A DNA stretch of 64,000 nt. Origin: Telopea speciosissima (Eukaryota; Streptophyta; Magnoliopsida; Proteales; Proteaceae). The stretch spans positions 26,025,001-26,089,000 of the forward strand of contig NC_057916.1 of the NCBI RefSeq assembly GCF_018873765.1, in the 5' to 3' direction. Positions 36,508-48,395 of this stretch are shown one piece after another. Positions within the stretch are counted from its first letter, which is position 1; every line of letters begins with the position of its first letter. The notes beneath the pieces were generated by a model that was given only the letters and a program-made list of their open reading frames with translations, did no database searches and was not told where the DNA came from. The position numbers were made by a program, and so were the translations under genes.

Positions 36508-36668
36508 TTATAAGCTGTAGCGCGACAGGGTTTGTAGTGCATCATCCGACGTCTGCAGTGTTCGGGCACATGACCCAATATACAAGCGGGGTGTTGGATT
36601 ACGTGTCCAAGCACTGTGGACCGTTGGATGTGCACTACACTCTCTGTCGCACTACAGAGGAACCCAAC
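36508..36668. mobile_element. MITE-like inverted repeat
   Basis: ctgtagcgcgacagggtttgtagtgcatcatccgacg-type left arm at about 36514 pairs with ccgttggatgtgcactacactctctgtcgcactacag near 36620-36656. Unit of about 145 bp, no ORF. Confidence 0.7.
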
Positions 36669-36681
36669 GTCCCATAGCCCC

Positions 36682-37190
36682 ATCCCACCTAATTAAGTAA
36701 CCAACCCGTAATTAATGATACTATTAACATCTTATAATCAAATCTTTCTCTAGTTTTTTTTTTTTTTGTGTGTGTGTGTGATAGATCTATCTCTAGTTCT
36801 CTACTTGAACAACTTTATTCTTGTGATACAGATATCGACAAGAAAACAGAATTCAATTTTAAATTTGGAATATCTTATAATTATTTCTATTGACAAGGAA
36901 CACATAATACAAAATTTTACTAACCACCACTTGGATACCACTCAATTTAATTTCATTAATATGGAAAACATGTCTCAACAGGGAAACCCTCACCCTCCAA
37001 ATAAATTTAAACAGTTGGGTAGGTGTATACTTTGTCCGGTAGGTACGTATTTTGTTCCATATTCTTAATTCTTGATTCTAATCTCTGTAAAGTGCATCTC
37101 AATATAATCTAAAGTGAAATGATTGGAAACCCAAAAAAAAAATAATAATAATAAAGCCATCAACCAAAAGCCTTTTCATGCATGATTTCC
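36682..37190 (+). repeat. Three-copy dispersed repeat, copy 3
   Basis: Best match to 34020-34430. It carries an extra T/TG-rich insertion at 36754-36783 and an internal partial repeat of tttaaatttggaat. Ends aaccaaaagccttttcatgcatgatttcc. Confidence 0.8.
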
Positions 37191-37735
37191 TTGTTTCTTG
37201 GCCATATGAAATGAGGATTTTGAGGAGTGGAGGAGATAAATTCTTTGACAATCTGACCATTCAGTAAAGTAAATTTTTTTTTCTTTGTGGGGGGTGGGTG
37301 GGTGGGTGAAGGATAAAAGGATCTGGAAAGGATTTCACTAGTGGCATATAGTGAAACTTGCATCCATTTAAAAGAAAAATAAAAAGGAGAAGGTTCCTCA
37401 TGTTGCCAATATGCGAAGGAATTTGTACACTGAGGATGTGGCAATATTTTTCACAAAATAAAAATAAGGTGATTCTTTATATTTAATACACCATTGTGAT
37501 TATAGAAAGCGAATGACTTTGTTGTATGATCCTCTCTTAGAGTCTTTATACACATACAAATGTGGCGTGACAATCCTAATTGTTGGATAGAAAAGGATAT
37601 TGTTGAATTGATCATCTATCAAAATTTCAGTACCAAATGCATATCCTCTAGGTATATAAAGAAGAGAAATTACCAATAGCATAATAAGTAACATGTTGAA
37701 TAATTTTTTTAAATTGTAAAACTCCGTGGCCAAAG
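37191..37735. other. Gene-free spacer left of the exonuclease-like array
   Basis: T run followed by ggtgggtgggtgg near 37276-37306. Similarity to the array units begins only at about 37736. Confidence 0.4.
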
Positions 37736-37842
37736 ATATCTAAGTCTCCCTATTAAATAGTTAATATCTAGGCTCCTATTACGGTTAGATATTAACGGAT
37801 AGTAGGAGAGTGTCTTATCCTATAATGTGTTAATCCCTAACA
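37736..37842 (-). mobile_element. Partial copia-like LTR, array copy 1
   Basis: Corresponds to the 5' part of the full LTRs at 40327-40678 and 52394-52747 (minus strand starts TGTTAGGGATTAACACATTA). The remainder is missing. Contains the internal inverted motif agatattaac...gttaatatct. Confidence 0.65.
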
Positions 37843-37956
37843 AATAGGAATTCCCTAATTAATAGGGAATTTAGCATCCAAAGTGCAACAAACATGAACG
37901 TTTGGGATACTTGGTCAATAGGGCCAGCCAATGAAATATTAGAAAAAATATCTTAC

Positions 37957-38815
37957 ATTGGATACCCTCGATCAAACTTTTTGATTGGAGCAATTGTGCG
38001 AATATCCATGGTATTAGATACTCTAAATCCATCGTCGTCAAATAGCTTTGAGGCATCATTGTCCACCCCAAATCCTACAAAGACAATGTTGGCAAGAAAA
38101 TAAGCAAGATCAGAATAACGCGAATGATGACCCTTCATCGTCTGCTCGGTAAGCTTCAGAGGCAAATCTTAAACCTCGACCCCACAAGAATCATTTGCGT
38201 TTATTATATTTTTTGCACGTACCGGTGCAGAATATCGATAAATCAGACAATGGAAGAAAACACAGAGCACAACAATGTAGGACCAAGCACTTGCCAATCC
38301 CCCAAAAGAAGCCTTGTGAGAGAAGGTACAACTTTAATTCTTTATTACACACCAGGCAGCGCGCATCACTCCTTTCAAGCTTGGATCTGGGCAGGGCATT
38401 TTGGGTACATTACACCCCCAACAATTCCCCAAATGCACGCCCAGTAACAGAGCACCCATAGCACCGGGGAGACTCAAACTCGCGATCACCTGCTCTGATA
38501 TCAATTGTAGGACCAAACGCTTGCCAATCCCCCAAAAGACACCTTGTGAGGGAAGGTGCAACTTTAATTCCTTATTGCATACTAGTCAGCGCGCATCGCT
38601 CCGCCTGAGCCAAAATCTGGGCAAGGCATTTTGGATACATTACACCCCCAACAAACAACGCTCACTGATTAGTCTGTGCTCCAGTGCAAATCAAATCCAA
38701 CATAAAGCCCTCCATTTCTACCATAAAGATTACAGATCAATTTGATCCACTTAGCCACTGCAGCTTCATTCTAGGTAATTACGGCTTGAATCAACGAGCC
38801 AGAGAAAAAAAACCT
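37957..38815 (-). pseudogene. A-type 3'-5' exonuclease-like unit A, split by a TRIM
   Basis: Minus-strand WRN-exonuclease-like domain (plant DEDDy family). N-terminal part before the TRIM: ENEAAVAKWIKLI then VGFDLHWSTDQS-like sequence, where the usual D-x-E motif I reads D-L-H. After the TRIM: SHCLIYR-type strand motif, KLTEQTMKG, then FLANIVFVGFGVDNDASKLF (motif II Asp kept), VSNTMDIRTIAPI, GYP and a donor (gtaaga) at 37956. No downstream exon with motif III (Y...D) could be found. The TRIM at 38276-38653 interrupts the reading frame, so function is unlikely unless it is spliced out. Relative to units C and E it lacks the two residues PD before IVFVGFG. Confidence 0.7.
38276..38653 (-). mobile_element. 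TRIM retrotransposon (378 bp), copy in unit A
   Basis: Two direct LTR-like repeats of 148 bp (38276-38423 and 38506-38653), TG...CA ended, flank an 82-bp interior. On the minus strand the LTR end CCTACA is followed by ATTGATATCAGAGC, a one-base variant of the initiator Met-tRNA primer site. Target-site duplication AACAA at 38271-38275 and 38654-38658. No coding capacity, as expected for a TRIM. Confidence 0.92.
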
Positions 38816-39315
38816 ATAGAACTGGGTTCTTGGAGGTAAATCACTATACAGTTCCTCCATATTTATACAACAGAAGCAGAGATCAAAATGAATATGAAGG
38901 TAAATGATATAGTTTCAGAAAGAAAAGAACAAGAGAAAATGGAGAAACAACACCTAAGAAGGTCCTAAGCATTAAGGGTGATGGTGAGTATGGAGCTAGA
39001 TGAACGAGGACCAGTTATAATATGTTTAGTCAATTATACTATTTAAAGGCCAATTATAGCCTAATTAACCTGATTACCTTGAATCTAATTATGGACCGGT
39101 AAGTAATCAATCGAATAGAGACGTGTTCATGCTTGGCCTACAAGGCCTGATTACTTAAATGGGCGAAAATAATACAATCATACGGGATGTTAATTTCTTA
39201 AGGATTGAATAGACAAAAGCAAAATTGACTGAGCCCAACCGATTGACACCACAACCAGTTACCTCATCAGCTTCCTTCCAAGAGAGACCATCAGAAAGCC
39301 ATCCAAAGCGAAAAA

Positions 39316-40048
39316 TCATATTTGTACCTCAATTAGCTCATCAGCTTCTCAGTTCGTTATCTTCCAGTTCTGTTTGTCTTCCGCTTCGATAGCCAAGAAC
39401 TTCTGGGCTAAATTCTGCAGAAAATAGTTGAGATCAACAAATAAAGGAATATCCATAGTCCTGGATACACTGTATCCCAGATCAACACGAAGCCTGATAG
39501 TAATATTTTGTAGTCCAACACCAACGAATAGTACATTGGGGTTCTCAAGAAATTCTGCGAGTGTACAAATGGAAAAATGCTGAGGGCCAATTGGGTGCTG
39601 AGGGCCTTCGTCTTCAACTTGGAGAGAATCAATTAATTCCTTAGAGCCTTTGTCTTCTACGCGTGATTCTGAATCTGTTTTACCGCTCGAGTCTGTTTCT
39701 TTGTTCCCATCGAAAATTTTCTCCTCATTTACAGCTTTTCTTGCAGGAGATTGTTGATTTCTCGTCATCTTGGCGTAATCTTTTACATCAACTTGGAGAG
39801 AACCAATTAATTCCTCCGAGTCTTTGTTTTTCACGCATGATTCTGAATCTGTTTTACTTTCCATGCCTGTTTCTTTCTCCTCAACCAAATTTAGTTGTTG
39901 TATTACCGGAGAAAATCTATATATATCAGACAATGAGAATTCACACAAAGTACCATTACGCTCACAGTGCCAATCGAGCTCAAATGAACATCCAATCCGA
40001 CACAAATGTCGCTCTTTCAATACAGAGAACTTACTAGTTGAATCCAGT
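39316..40048 (-). pseudogene. B-type 3'-5' exonuclease-like unit B (frameshift and stop)
   Basis: Paralogue of unit D (51423-52148). Recognisable: SPVIQQLNLVEEKE, a roughly 110-residue Ser/Asp/Glu/Lys-rich insertion with an internal duplication (KTDSESCVKNKDSEELI / KTDSESRVEDKGSKELI), then EFLENPNVLFVGVGLQN, SRTMDIPLFVDLNY and NLAQKFLAIEAEDK. Compared with D it has a 2-base TA insertion near 39920 that shifts the frame just after HCLIY, a stop replacing Trp in ITNWEADEL (TGA), and no AG acceptor at the exon start. Clearly a pseudogene. Confidence 0.8.
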
Positions 40049-40326
40049 TTTTTTTTTTTTTAAAACAATACACAAAATCTATTTTTTTATTTAAAAAACA
40101 CGGTTATGGCAGCCTTGGTTGCTCGGGAATTTTTTTTTTTTTTTTCGTTAAAGTTTAACACTTTAGAGTAATGACAGTATGACATGAACTTCATAAATCC
40201 AAGCATAAAGGATCATATGGATGTTCTAAAGCCCAACCGAAACAGGAAGATCAGCCAAAAAAATATACCATTCAACTAAACAGCGATTGAAGAATGTAAA
40301 ATGCAGAAACTGGCTCTGATACTAAC

Positions 40327-40678
40327 TGTAGGATTAAATCCCTTCTATACACATCTGTAAACAAAATCATGCCATTATGCATTCATGAATCATAAAAATA
40401 AAGGATAAGAGATAAGTACCGTTCACCAACGGTCCAGCAGAGTTGGATGAAGCCATTGTTGCCATTTCTTGAGTTCCTTTTCTTAAGACTTTAATAGAAC
40501 TAGGTTTCTCTCCTTTGCCTTAGTCGTATGCTCACTCGTTAATGGGAATGAGTGTGCGTTGAGGTAGAGAATGACCTAAGTCTCCCTATTAAATAGTTAA
40601 TATCTAGCCTCCTATTATTGCTAGATATTAATGGATAGTAGGAGAGTGCCTTATCTTATAATGTGTTAATCCCTAACA
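40327..40678 (-). mobile_element. Copia-like LTR (352 bp) with primer-binding site, array copy 2
   Basis: Minus strand: TGTTAGGGATTAACAC...TTTAATCCTACA, followed directly by GTTAGTATCAGAGCC, a near match to the Met-tRNA primer site (positions 40312-40326). About 250 bases of non-coding internal sequence follow before unit B. No second LTR, so this is a truncated element sitting between the A-type and B-type units. Confidence 0.75.
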
Positions 40679-40792
40679 AATAGGAATCCCCTAATTAATA
40701 GAGAACTTAGCATCTAAAGTGCAACTAGCATGAACGTTTGGGATACTTGGTCAATTGGGTCAGCCAATGAGATATTTAAAAAAATATCTTAC

Positions 40793-41655
40793 ATTGGATA
40801 CCCTCGATCAGACTTTTTGATTGGAGCAATTGTGCGAATATCCATGGTATTAGATATCCTGAATCCATCGTTGTTAAATAGCTTTGAAGCATCATCGTCC
40901 ACCCCAAATCTTACAAAGACAATATCAGGATTGACAAGAAAATAAGCAAGATCGGAATAATGCAAATGATAACCCTTCATCGTTTGCTCGGTAAGCTTCA
41001 GAGACAAATCTTGAACCTCGACCCCAAAAGAACCATTTACGTTTGTTATATTTTTTGCACGTACCGGTGCAGAATGTCGATAAATTAGACAATGGGAGAA
41101 ACCACAGAGTACAACAATGTAGGACCAAGCATTTGTCAATCCCCCAAAAGAAGCCTTGTGAGGGAAGGTGCAACTTTAATTCCTTATTGCTCACCAGCTA
41201 GTGCGCATCACTCCGCCCGAGCCAGGATTTGGGCAGGGCATTTTGGGTACATTAGACCCCCAGCAATCCCCCCAAAATACACGCCCAGTAACAGAGCACC
41301 CATAGCACCGGGGAGACTCAAACTCGCGACCACCTACTCTGATACCAATTGTAGGACCAAGTGCTTGTCAATCCCAAAAAAAATGCCTTGTGAAGAAAGA
41401 TGCAACTTTAATTTCTTATTGCACACCAGCCAGCGCGCATCGCTCTGCCCGAGCCAAGATCTGGGCAGGGCATTTTGGGTACATTACACCCCCAACAAAC
41501 AACGCTCACTGATTGGTCTGTGCTCCAGTGCAAATCAAATCCAACATAAAACCCTCCATTTCTACCATAAAGATTACAGATCAATTTGATCCACTTAGCC
41601 ACTGCAGCTTCATTCTCGGTAATTACGGATTGAATCGACGAACCAAAGGAAAAAA
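40793..41655 (-). pseudogene. A-type 3'-5' exonuclease-like unit C, split by a TRIM
   Basis: Same architecture as unit A. Before the TRIM: SSIQSVITENEAAVAKWIKL, then GFDLHWSTDQSVSV. After it: VVLCGFSHCLIYRHSAPV, the insertion VRAKNITNVNGSFGVEVQ, KLTEQTMKGY, FLVNPDIVFVRFGVDDDASK, ISNTMDIRTIAPIKK and a gtaagat donor at 40792. Removal of the TRIM and one AACAA copy fuses the two halves in frame (SVSVVVLCGFSHCL). The 9.26 kb LTR element lies immediately 5' of this unit and has separated it from unit D. Confidence 0.72.
41118..41497 (-). mobile_element. TRIM retrotransposon (380 bp), copy in unit C
   Basis: LTRs at 41118-41270 and about 41349-41497; the interior on the minus strand starts ATTGGTATCAGAGTAGG, an intact Met-tRNA primer site, and ends with a purine-rich ttttggggggat-type tract before the second LTR. 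Target duplication AACAA at 41113-41117 and 41498-41502. Confidence 0.93.
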
Positions 41656-41669
41656 ACCTATAGAACTGG

Positions 41670-44204
41670 TGTCACACCCCTATCCCGACAAGGGATAGAA
41701 TACAATATCAGGGTATGATTGGGGTGACACGCGTCATCCCACCTCACCGCCAGGATCTCGATGCAGTGGCCAACTCACAGTCATAAACCAATATTACAAT
41801 ACAATAATATTAGAGTGCGAAAGACAAAGGAATATTACATTCCGAGATAGGTCAGAGTTTGCGGAAGCGTAAAAGAAATAACTATAAGATGTTCATTGGC
41901 TAATGATAATAAGTAACATAGTTACAAAATTCCTATGACCATCAAGTAGCTACCAAAAAGGTAAAACATAAAAGTTTGTACAAAACACAATGCTCAAAAA
42001 TAATAAAACGGGAACGATCCCAAGTAACAGTATAGCCCGTAGGCACAATCATCATGGGCAACCATCGCCATGATCCTTAGTCACTGTCTCTAGCTCCACA
42101 GTAATCATCTGCATCCAAATCTAAAAAGAATGTGTACACGGGGGTTAGCTCCACCGAGCTAGTGAGAGAGAAAAGGGGATGCACAATCACACAATCACAA
42201 ATAGTCCATGGTGCATGCTATTATTAATTCATTTACCACCTAACACACAATGCTAAGTCAATGGGTATATGCTACTGCAATAACTCGGGAAGACATTGTG
42301 GATCCTTCCATTCTCACCACAATGCAACCTCAAGTATTACTATGGAGCCCGCGCCGGTCGTAGTCATCACCACCCAGAGGCAGACCCCGATAACCATTAC
42401 TACCCCTGGCCTGGCCTCTCTAACTCTCCACAGGCAGCAGGTGCTCTGGCTACCCAACACCTAAACCCCTGTTGGTAAGGGTCGTAGCATAGGGAACTGA
42501 GCCTAACCACAGATATACTACATGAATCCTATCGTGTTGAGAGGTACATCCGGGTGTGTCAACGTCCCATTCCATCTAACACCCGGGTACCAGCACAACA
42601 CGGCGCATACAGGCAAGAATGAGATGCAATATACAATTCCACGTAATACGGGGGTTCCGGTGCCAGTACTTCCCGGCACCGTAACCCAACACAATCCATA
42701 TCATCCAAATCATCATCATCGAATAAGAATAAATGCAAATATGCAATCATGCTTTAATGATAAGGTCACAATATAATTCATAAATGCATGAATAAGCAAT
42801 AGTAAACAAGCTCAAACAGTCACCCAAACCCACTCACAATTACTTCAAATGGAATTTGTATAAGCGCAACGATTCTCGCTCAAAATCACTCCATTGCACA
42901 TATGTTGGCGCCTATGGAAGTGAATAAGAGTGTGAGAGAGTGTAGGGGAGGCCTCATAGAGAAACCCCATAGTTTACATAAGTTATAAGCCTTAAAAACT
43001 GCATCGGAGGCAACGTCGGACTCAGGCTTGCCTCCGACCTTGCCTCCGACCTTCCTGCGAGCTCGGGACACATCGGAGGCAAACATCGGACTCACGCGGT
43101 CTTGCCTCCGATGCAACCCAAATGTGATTTCAAGGTCTTTAAACGCCCAGGGTTGTCCCATTTGGTTCTCTAAGCCTCAAGGGACAAGGGAGGGGTGTCT
43201 TGGAGTCTATTTGGGTCTTAGAAACACCCAACATTCAAAGATTTAAGGGGGTTTAAAGGATCAAAAGCTCAAAAATCCAGATTTGGGGTTTTCTTTGGTG
43301 GTTGAAGCTTTAGAATCAAATAGATTCAGCAAGAGGTCAAAATAGAGGTCTTTATAGGATTGTAATGAAAATAGGAAAGCATCCTACAAGGGGAAACTAC
43401 ACATGACTCGAGCTAACCCCTTGGGTTTCAAAAAGAAAAACCCCATCTTGGGGCTGCTACCAAAGAACCACCCAAGCTCAAACGAGCAAGGGGGAAAGAG
43501 AGAAAAAGGGGGGGAAAGGGGCACTTGGCTTACCTGGTCTGAGATACACAAGATGTGCCCTCTTTAAAACTCCAAACCCAGCAGTCGTTTCCTTCTTCTT
43601 CTTCCCTTCCTTCTCCTCAATCTCCTCCTTGCCGCCTCCTCTCTTCATAACTCCCTTCTCAAGCACGGTTAGGTTAGGTTAGGTAGAAATGAGCCAAGAC
43701 TAATGAATAGTCCTACCCATCTCTCTCTTATAGAAAACCACTATTAATGGCCTGTTTGGATAAAGCCTCATAGTGTACCCTAGGGTCTATTTGGGTAGGG
43801 TCAAACATGGCAGGGCGCCAATAGTACCTTAGCCACAGGGTCTCACCCACAAGGGTCCTTATTAGCAGCATTGGATGCAGGGTCGGAGGCAGCCAATAAC
43901 CTTGCCTCCGATGCGAGTAGGAAGGTGGTTCCCACCATAAGAGGTCAGGGCCTTTGGACCACACTTCGAGGGCTTTGAGAGGGCAGTAAGCACACAATAA
44001 AATTTGGTCAACTACTTACCCCTGACACGTCAAGGGGCAACCTCCATGGTCCCGACTAGTTTCCACAGGCAACCTCGTACTATGGTCAATATGGCTGGGT
44101 TTGACCACCAGTGAGAACAACTCACCGGCATACGTGGCAGTGATAACTACACGTCACGGGGAAGAATTAATAATTAATTATACTCCTGGGGTGCGGGTAT
44201 AACA
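41670..44204 (-). repeat. 3' LTR of the Gypsy-type element (2535 bp)
   Basis: Plus-strand ends TGTCACACCCC and GGTATAACA. Includes repeated catcggaggc/gcctccgacc motifs around 43003-43110 and 43880-43920. Nearly identical to 48396-50925, with the differences concentrated in 42360-42690 and a few other spots. ORFs on either strand inside it are shared by both LTRs and do not resemble known proteins. Confidence 0.93.
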
Positions 44205-47200
44205 TTCTCCCCACCTTACAAGAAATTTCGTCCCCGAAATTTGAGGCAGCTAGCGTCTCAAGTGATAAGGGTTGTTGGATAACAACATCCCAAGTCACCC
44301 ACATCTTAAACTAAGTCAAAGGTCGGGTCAAGATGAGGCAGTGCCTACATGTCACAGCAAGTCAGGTTCCACAATTCTCTTTTCCTTACAGGGTCACATT
44401 ACCACCGGGGTGTGGTTCACAATAACCCTAGGAAAACAGGGTTCCAACTACTAAGTTAAGTCTCAAGGAACAAAGGTTCCCTAGATCTTCCAGATCGGGT
44501 GATACCACTCTAGCCTTCTGTACTCTGGTCATTCTTGGGTTACAGGATTTAACCTGTCCATGACCCAACATAGGGTTTACATTCTGAAGGCTTTCACATC
44601 TGGTTGTCTCATTACCTAACCCAACTTTAGAATGATTTAGAATATTGATGGAATCTCCTATTGTTCACTCCCAGTACGGAGGGAACGCATTTGGTGATCC
44701 ATTACCCCATTCATATCTGTCGTTGGAGAAGGTCTTGTTACATCCTTCAGTTTCAACTTTCACAACCTTTAAACCTACTACACAGTTATCCCACAAGGAA
44801 GAGTCCACATCAGTCCTCTTTCGAGAACCAATAACCGTTTAATAGTTTTGGTCCAAGTCAACTCTTCAAGCAGGTCTCAATAAATTAACCTACTCGGTCA
44901 TTAAATTCATTATTCATTACCCTAAGGTTTGGTCAACCAAGGTCAGGGCTCCAACTAGTTTCACAGCAAGGTCGAGGTAAGTCATACTTATAGTACCAGA
45001 GAATCACTCTAGTCACACAAGTCCAAGGTTCTAAGGGATAACTATATATATATATCACACCAATATGTAGGCATAGATTCAATAATTACATTCAAATTCC
45101 TATGGACATATCTGTCATCTAGGTCAATCCATCAGAACAAGAAGTTCTCAGGTACGGTTCGCTAAGTCCCTTTTTTTTAGAAAATCAAATCACGGTGTAG
45201 GACTTTCTCTATGAGTCTAAACAAGGTTTGGATGGACCAAGTAAAGTTCAAATAGAGTCGTCACTAGCTTGAGGTGTTATGAATGACTTCCAAATATACG
45301 TGACCTTCATGGCTCAATCACATAGACCAGCCCAAACCAGCCTATTACTTTCCTTTCTTAGTACCTACCCATAAGGTTTGGGTCCTTAAATTCACAGGGT
45401 CTAAGGTCTTCATCCTCAAAGGTAACTTTTCTCCTTTCATGTAAGAGAGGAGTCACAGCGATTACCAATGCCTGCTAGTTCTTATTAGCGGGCCCAGTCG
45501 GGTACAAGTCATTTCAATTTTTTAGGTATTAACTAGACTCATGTGGTCCCCATAAATGGGTCACACAACAGGGGTGTCAGATCTAGGGTATAGGCACAAG
45601 ATCATCACATATAGGTGTGGTCAAAAGGTCTCCAAAATAGGCTCAAAATCTTAAAAGAAATCGGGTGGACTCACAAGCGACGTCAGCATTCCGGGTGCGT
45701 TCGTGACTCCTCCGTGAAAATAGGTAGAGCGGATTAACGGGCGGATGTGGAATGCAAATCCGTTCGTTCGTCCGATCTCGGAAGTCTCAAAGGCCGAGAG
45801 AGTTGAAGTCAAACGGATCTACGGATGGACGCATGAGTGTGGATCCGTTCGTTGATCCGCACAGTTTTAAAATGATAATTTCAAGTTTTGTGCGGAGCAG
45901 ATTCACGACAAGTGGATCCGTTCGTTCGTTTGTTCGTAGAATTTTAACAAAACAGAGCCACGAGTTTTAAAACTCATTTTTGGCTCCAAAGAAAAGGACA
46001 TAACCGCAGGGAGAAAAATCTCTACAGGGACTTCCGTTCAAGCTCCCCCTTAGGTGGTTTTCTTGTAATCCTAAGCCTCAAGGTTCAACTCTCAGTTGTT
46101 CAAGATATGGCTTTCTTCCCATTTCTACTTCCTCTTTTCATGGATTTGGGATGAATCATCTCAAGTTGTGATCATGTCTTGATTTTGCTTGTAATCCCAT
46201 AGCCATGTACACCAAGTCCATGCCAAAATCGATTGGCCGGAACTAGGGTTTTTAGGTGTAAATCAAGCCCTATTTGATCGATGACACTAAGTTATTGGAT
46301 CCTTGTTTGATTATTGCATCTTTTATAAATTTTCAAGTCTTTGCAAACATTTTAGAGATTGTTGCTATGTTTGTCATGTCTAGTTGAATTTTACTAGGAT
46401 TATGTTCAGGTTTTGGTTGTGGTAAAGTCCTCAATTCACAATATTTTGGGAAAACTCTCCAAGTTCAAATCTAATTTTTTTTTTTTTTTACATGCCATAA
46501 AATCTCATAGAAAATTATCATATTGTCTTATCTTCAAACATATTTTCTTGTATACATGATTGTTGATAAAATCCTTAGAATATTTCATTTTATCTTTTGC
46601 CATATTTGATTCGGTCTTACTAGATAGGGCTTAGCTTACATTCTCTGAGTTGTCACAAATCATATTTACTTGTTTTCCAAGATTCAAACTTCCAACCACA
46701 AAATCTGAAAAAATTTCTTTAAAGTTCAAGGCATGCTCCATGATCGAACAAGTCTACTTCTTGTTTGAACTTACTACTTTGTATAAAATATCATGTCCTA
46801 GGCATAATATGACCATGAATCTTCATTATTTATCATGTCATTCACATAATGGCCATGCCTTCCCTTTTTCCCAACTTCTTAGATCACAATTGGATAAAAT
46901 CAGAATTTTCTAGCCTAAGAATCCTGCTGTAATTCAATTTGCTTTGAAAGGAAAATCAAGGGCTAGGTTTTGAACTTCACAACCTTACATTGATCATCTA
47001 CTTAGGCCTTAACATTCAAGGTATTACTTTGCTATCTACTTGGCTTTTGGCTGCAGGTTAAAACAATCAATGGCTCCAAGAACACGGCGTGCATACGTGG
47101 AACAAGTTGCACCAACTGTCCTAGATCCACTATGGTTTCAAAAGATGGAGGACCAAGAGCTTTACCAAGACTACTTCCGCTTCAAAAATCTAGTGGAAGG

Positions 47201-48395
47201 GGTGGAATGTAGTGTTGGATGATCTCAAAGCATACAAGATGGAATAGAGATTCGAGGCATTGGGGTGGACCGACATTCTCAACCTCCCTGAACCATATTA
47301 CCCAAAACTCATCGGATATTTCTATGCAAATCTGAACACCGGGAACCCGGGCACACAAAACTATCGGGTTGTTTCATATGTAAGGGGGGTTCCTATAGCC
47401 TTCACTGTAGCATAGTTGGCCGGCATTATCAATGTCTCCATTGGGGAAAAGAAGACCTACTATTCACCTGGAAGGAATCCCTACTCCTTCATCAGGCGAG
47501 AGGTAGTGACATTCTGTCGGCCATCAGGCAGCTAAACCTACGAGTGGTGGATGGCTTCGATGAGGTCATGAAGCAACTCTTCGACCAGACTCGGCGCCTA
47601 GAGGGTATCGCGAGAGGGGTAGATGACATCAACACCTTTCTTGGTCGCGGTGGTGGCGGTGGTGCAAATGACTAGCCCAGCTTTTTCTCAACAAATTGAA
47701 GTTATCCCGGATCAGTTCTTCTAGTTCTTGTCTTAGGATGAACAACTGGGAACTTTTAGAAATGGTAGACTTGTATATTTAATCTGAGATAACCAGAATC
47801 AAAAGTTTCGAATTGGAACAAATGGGGTCTTGCATTCTGAGTTGGGAAAGGCACAGTTATGCCCAAACAGAGAATCTGAAACAATTATAGTGTTTAGATT
47901 GGTATATTTTGATTGAGCAGGATGGAGTCATATGTTTTTGTTGGAATGGATGAAATCATGAATGTTGAAATGGGAAGGATATGATTGCCTCCCAAGAAGA
48001 TTTGGAACAATTAGATATTTGTAATTAATCTTATATGTATCTCGATGTATTTGCTTAATTCTCTCTTGTTTAAATCACTGCTGATAATTGTGCTTAGTTA
48101 TGATTGATTCATTAGTGTTTATGAATTATAGCATATAATTTCCCATCTATGACCTACTTAAGACTCAACCAAGCAATTACATTGTTGTAGCTTAACAGCC
48201 TATGGTTCAAGTCCTAAGTTCCATGTTACCTATTATCTTCTAAGTCCTTGTTTCACCACAATCAGTCTTCTCCTATGTCTGCACACAATCATTTATGTTC
48301 TTGAAGATTTTTAGTTTAGAACCTAATTGTAGAGAGTAAATCAAAAGTCCGCAAGACTGTGGTCGGTGTAGAGCATCATTGCTCTGATACCATGT
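44205..48395 (-). other. Interior of the LARD-like element
   Basis: Contains the polypurine tract (44205-44217 complement), non-coding sequence with ggatccgttcgttcgt repeats (about 45755-45935), a plus-strand relic coding region (47070-47675) and the primer site (48381-48392 complement). No reverse transcriptase, integrase or protease motif could be read on the minus strand. Confidence 0.75.
47070..47675 (+). pseudogene. Antisense ORF relic, plant-transposon-protein-like
   Basis: Lies inside the LARD but on the opposite strand to its primer site. MAPRTRRAYVEQVAPTV begins a frame that, with stops and one or more shifts, continues as EPYYPKLIGYFYANL, YRVVSYVRGVPIAFTV, ISIGEKKTYYSPGRN-like text and ends FLGRGGGGGAND followed by a stop. 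The YP.L...FYANL and V.G..I pattern resembles the putative plant transposon protein family often found in Gypsy derivatives. Antisense ORFs are known in some Tat-lineage elements (Grande gene 23). Broken, so not functional here. Confidence 0.55.

Noticed and set aside
41118-41270. Paired ~150-bp direct repeats first considered as a CRISPR-like or satellite array
   Set aside because: Only two copies per site, TG/CA ends, PBS and AACAA TSD make them TRIM LTRs.
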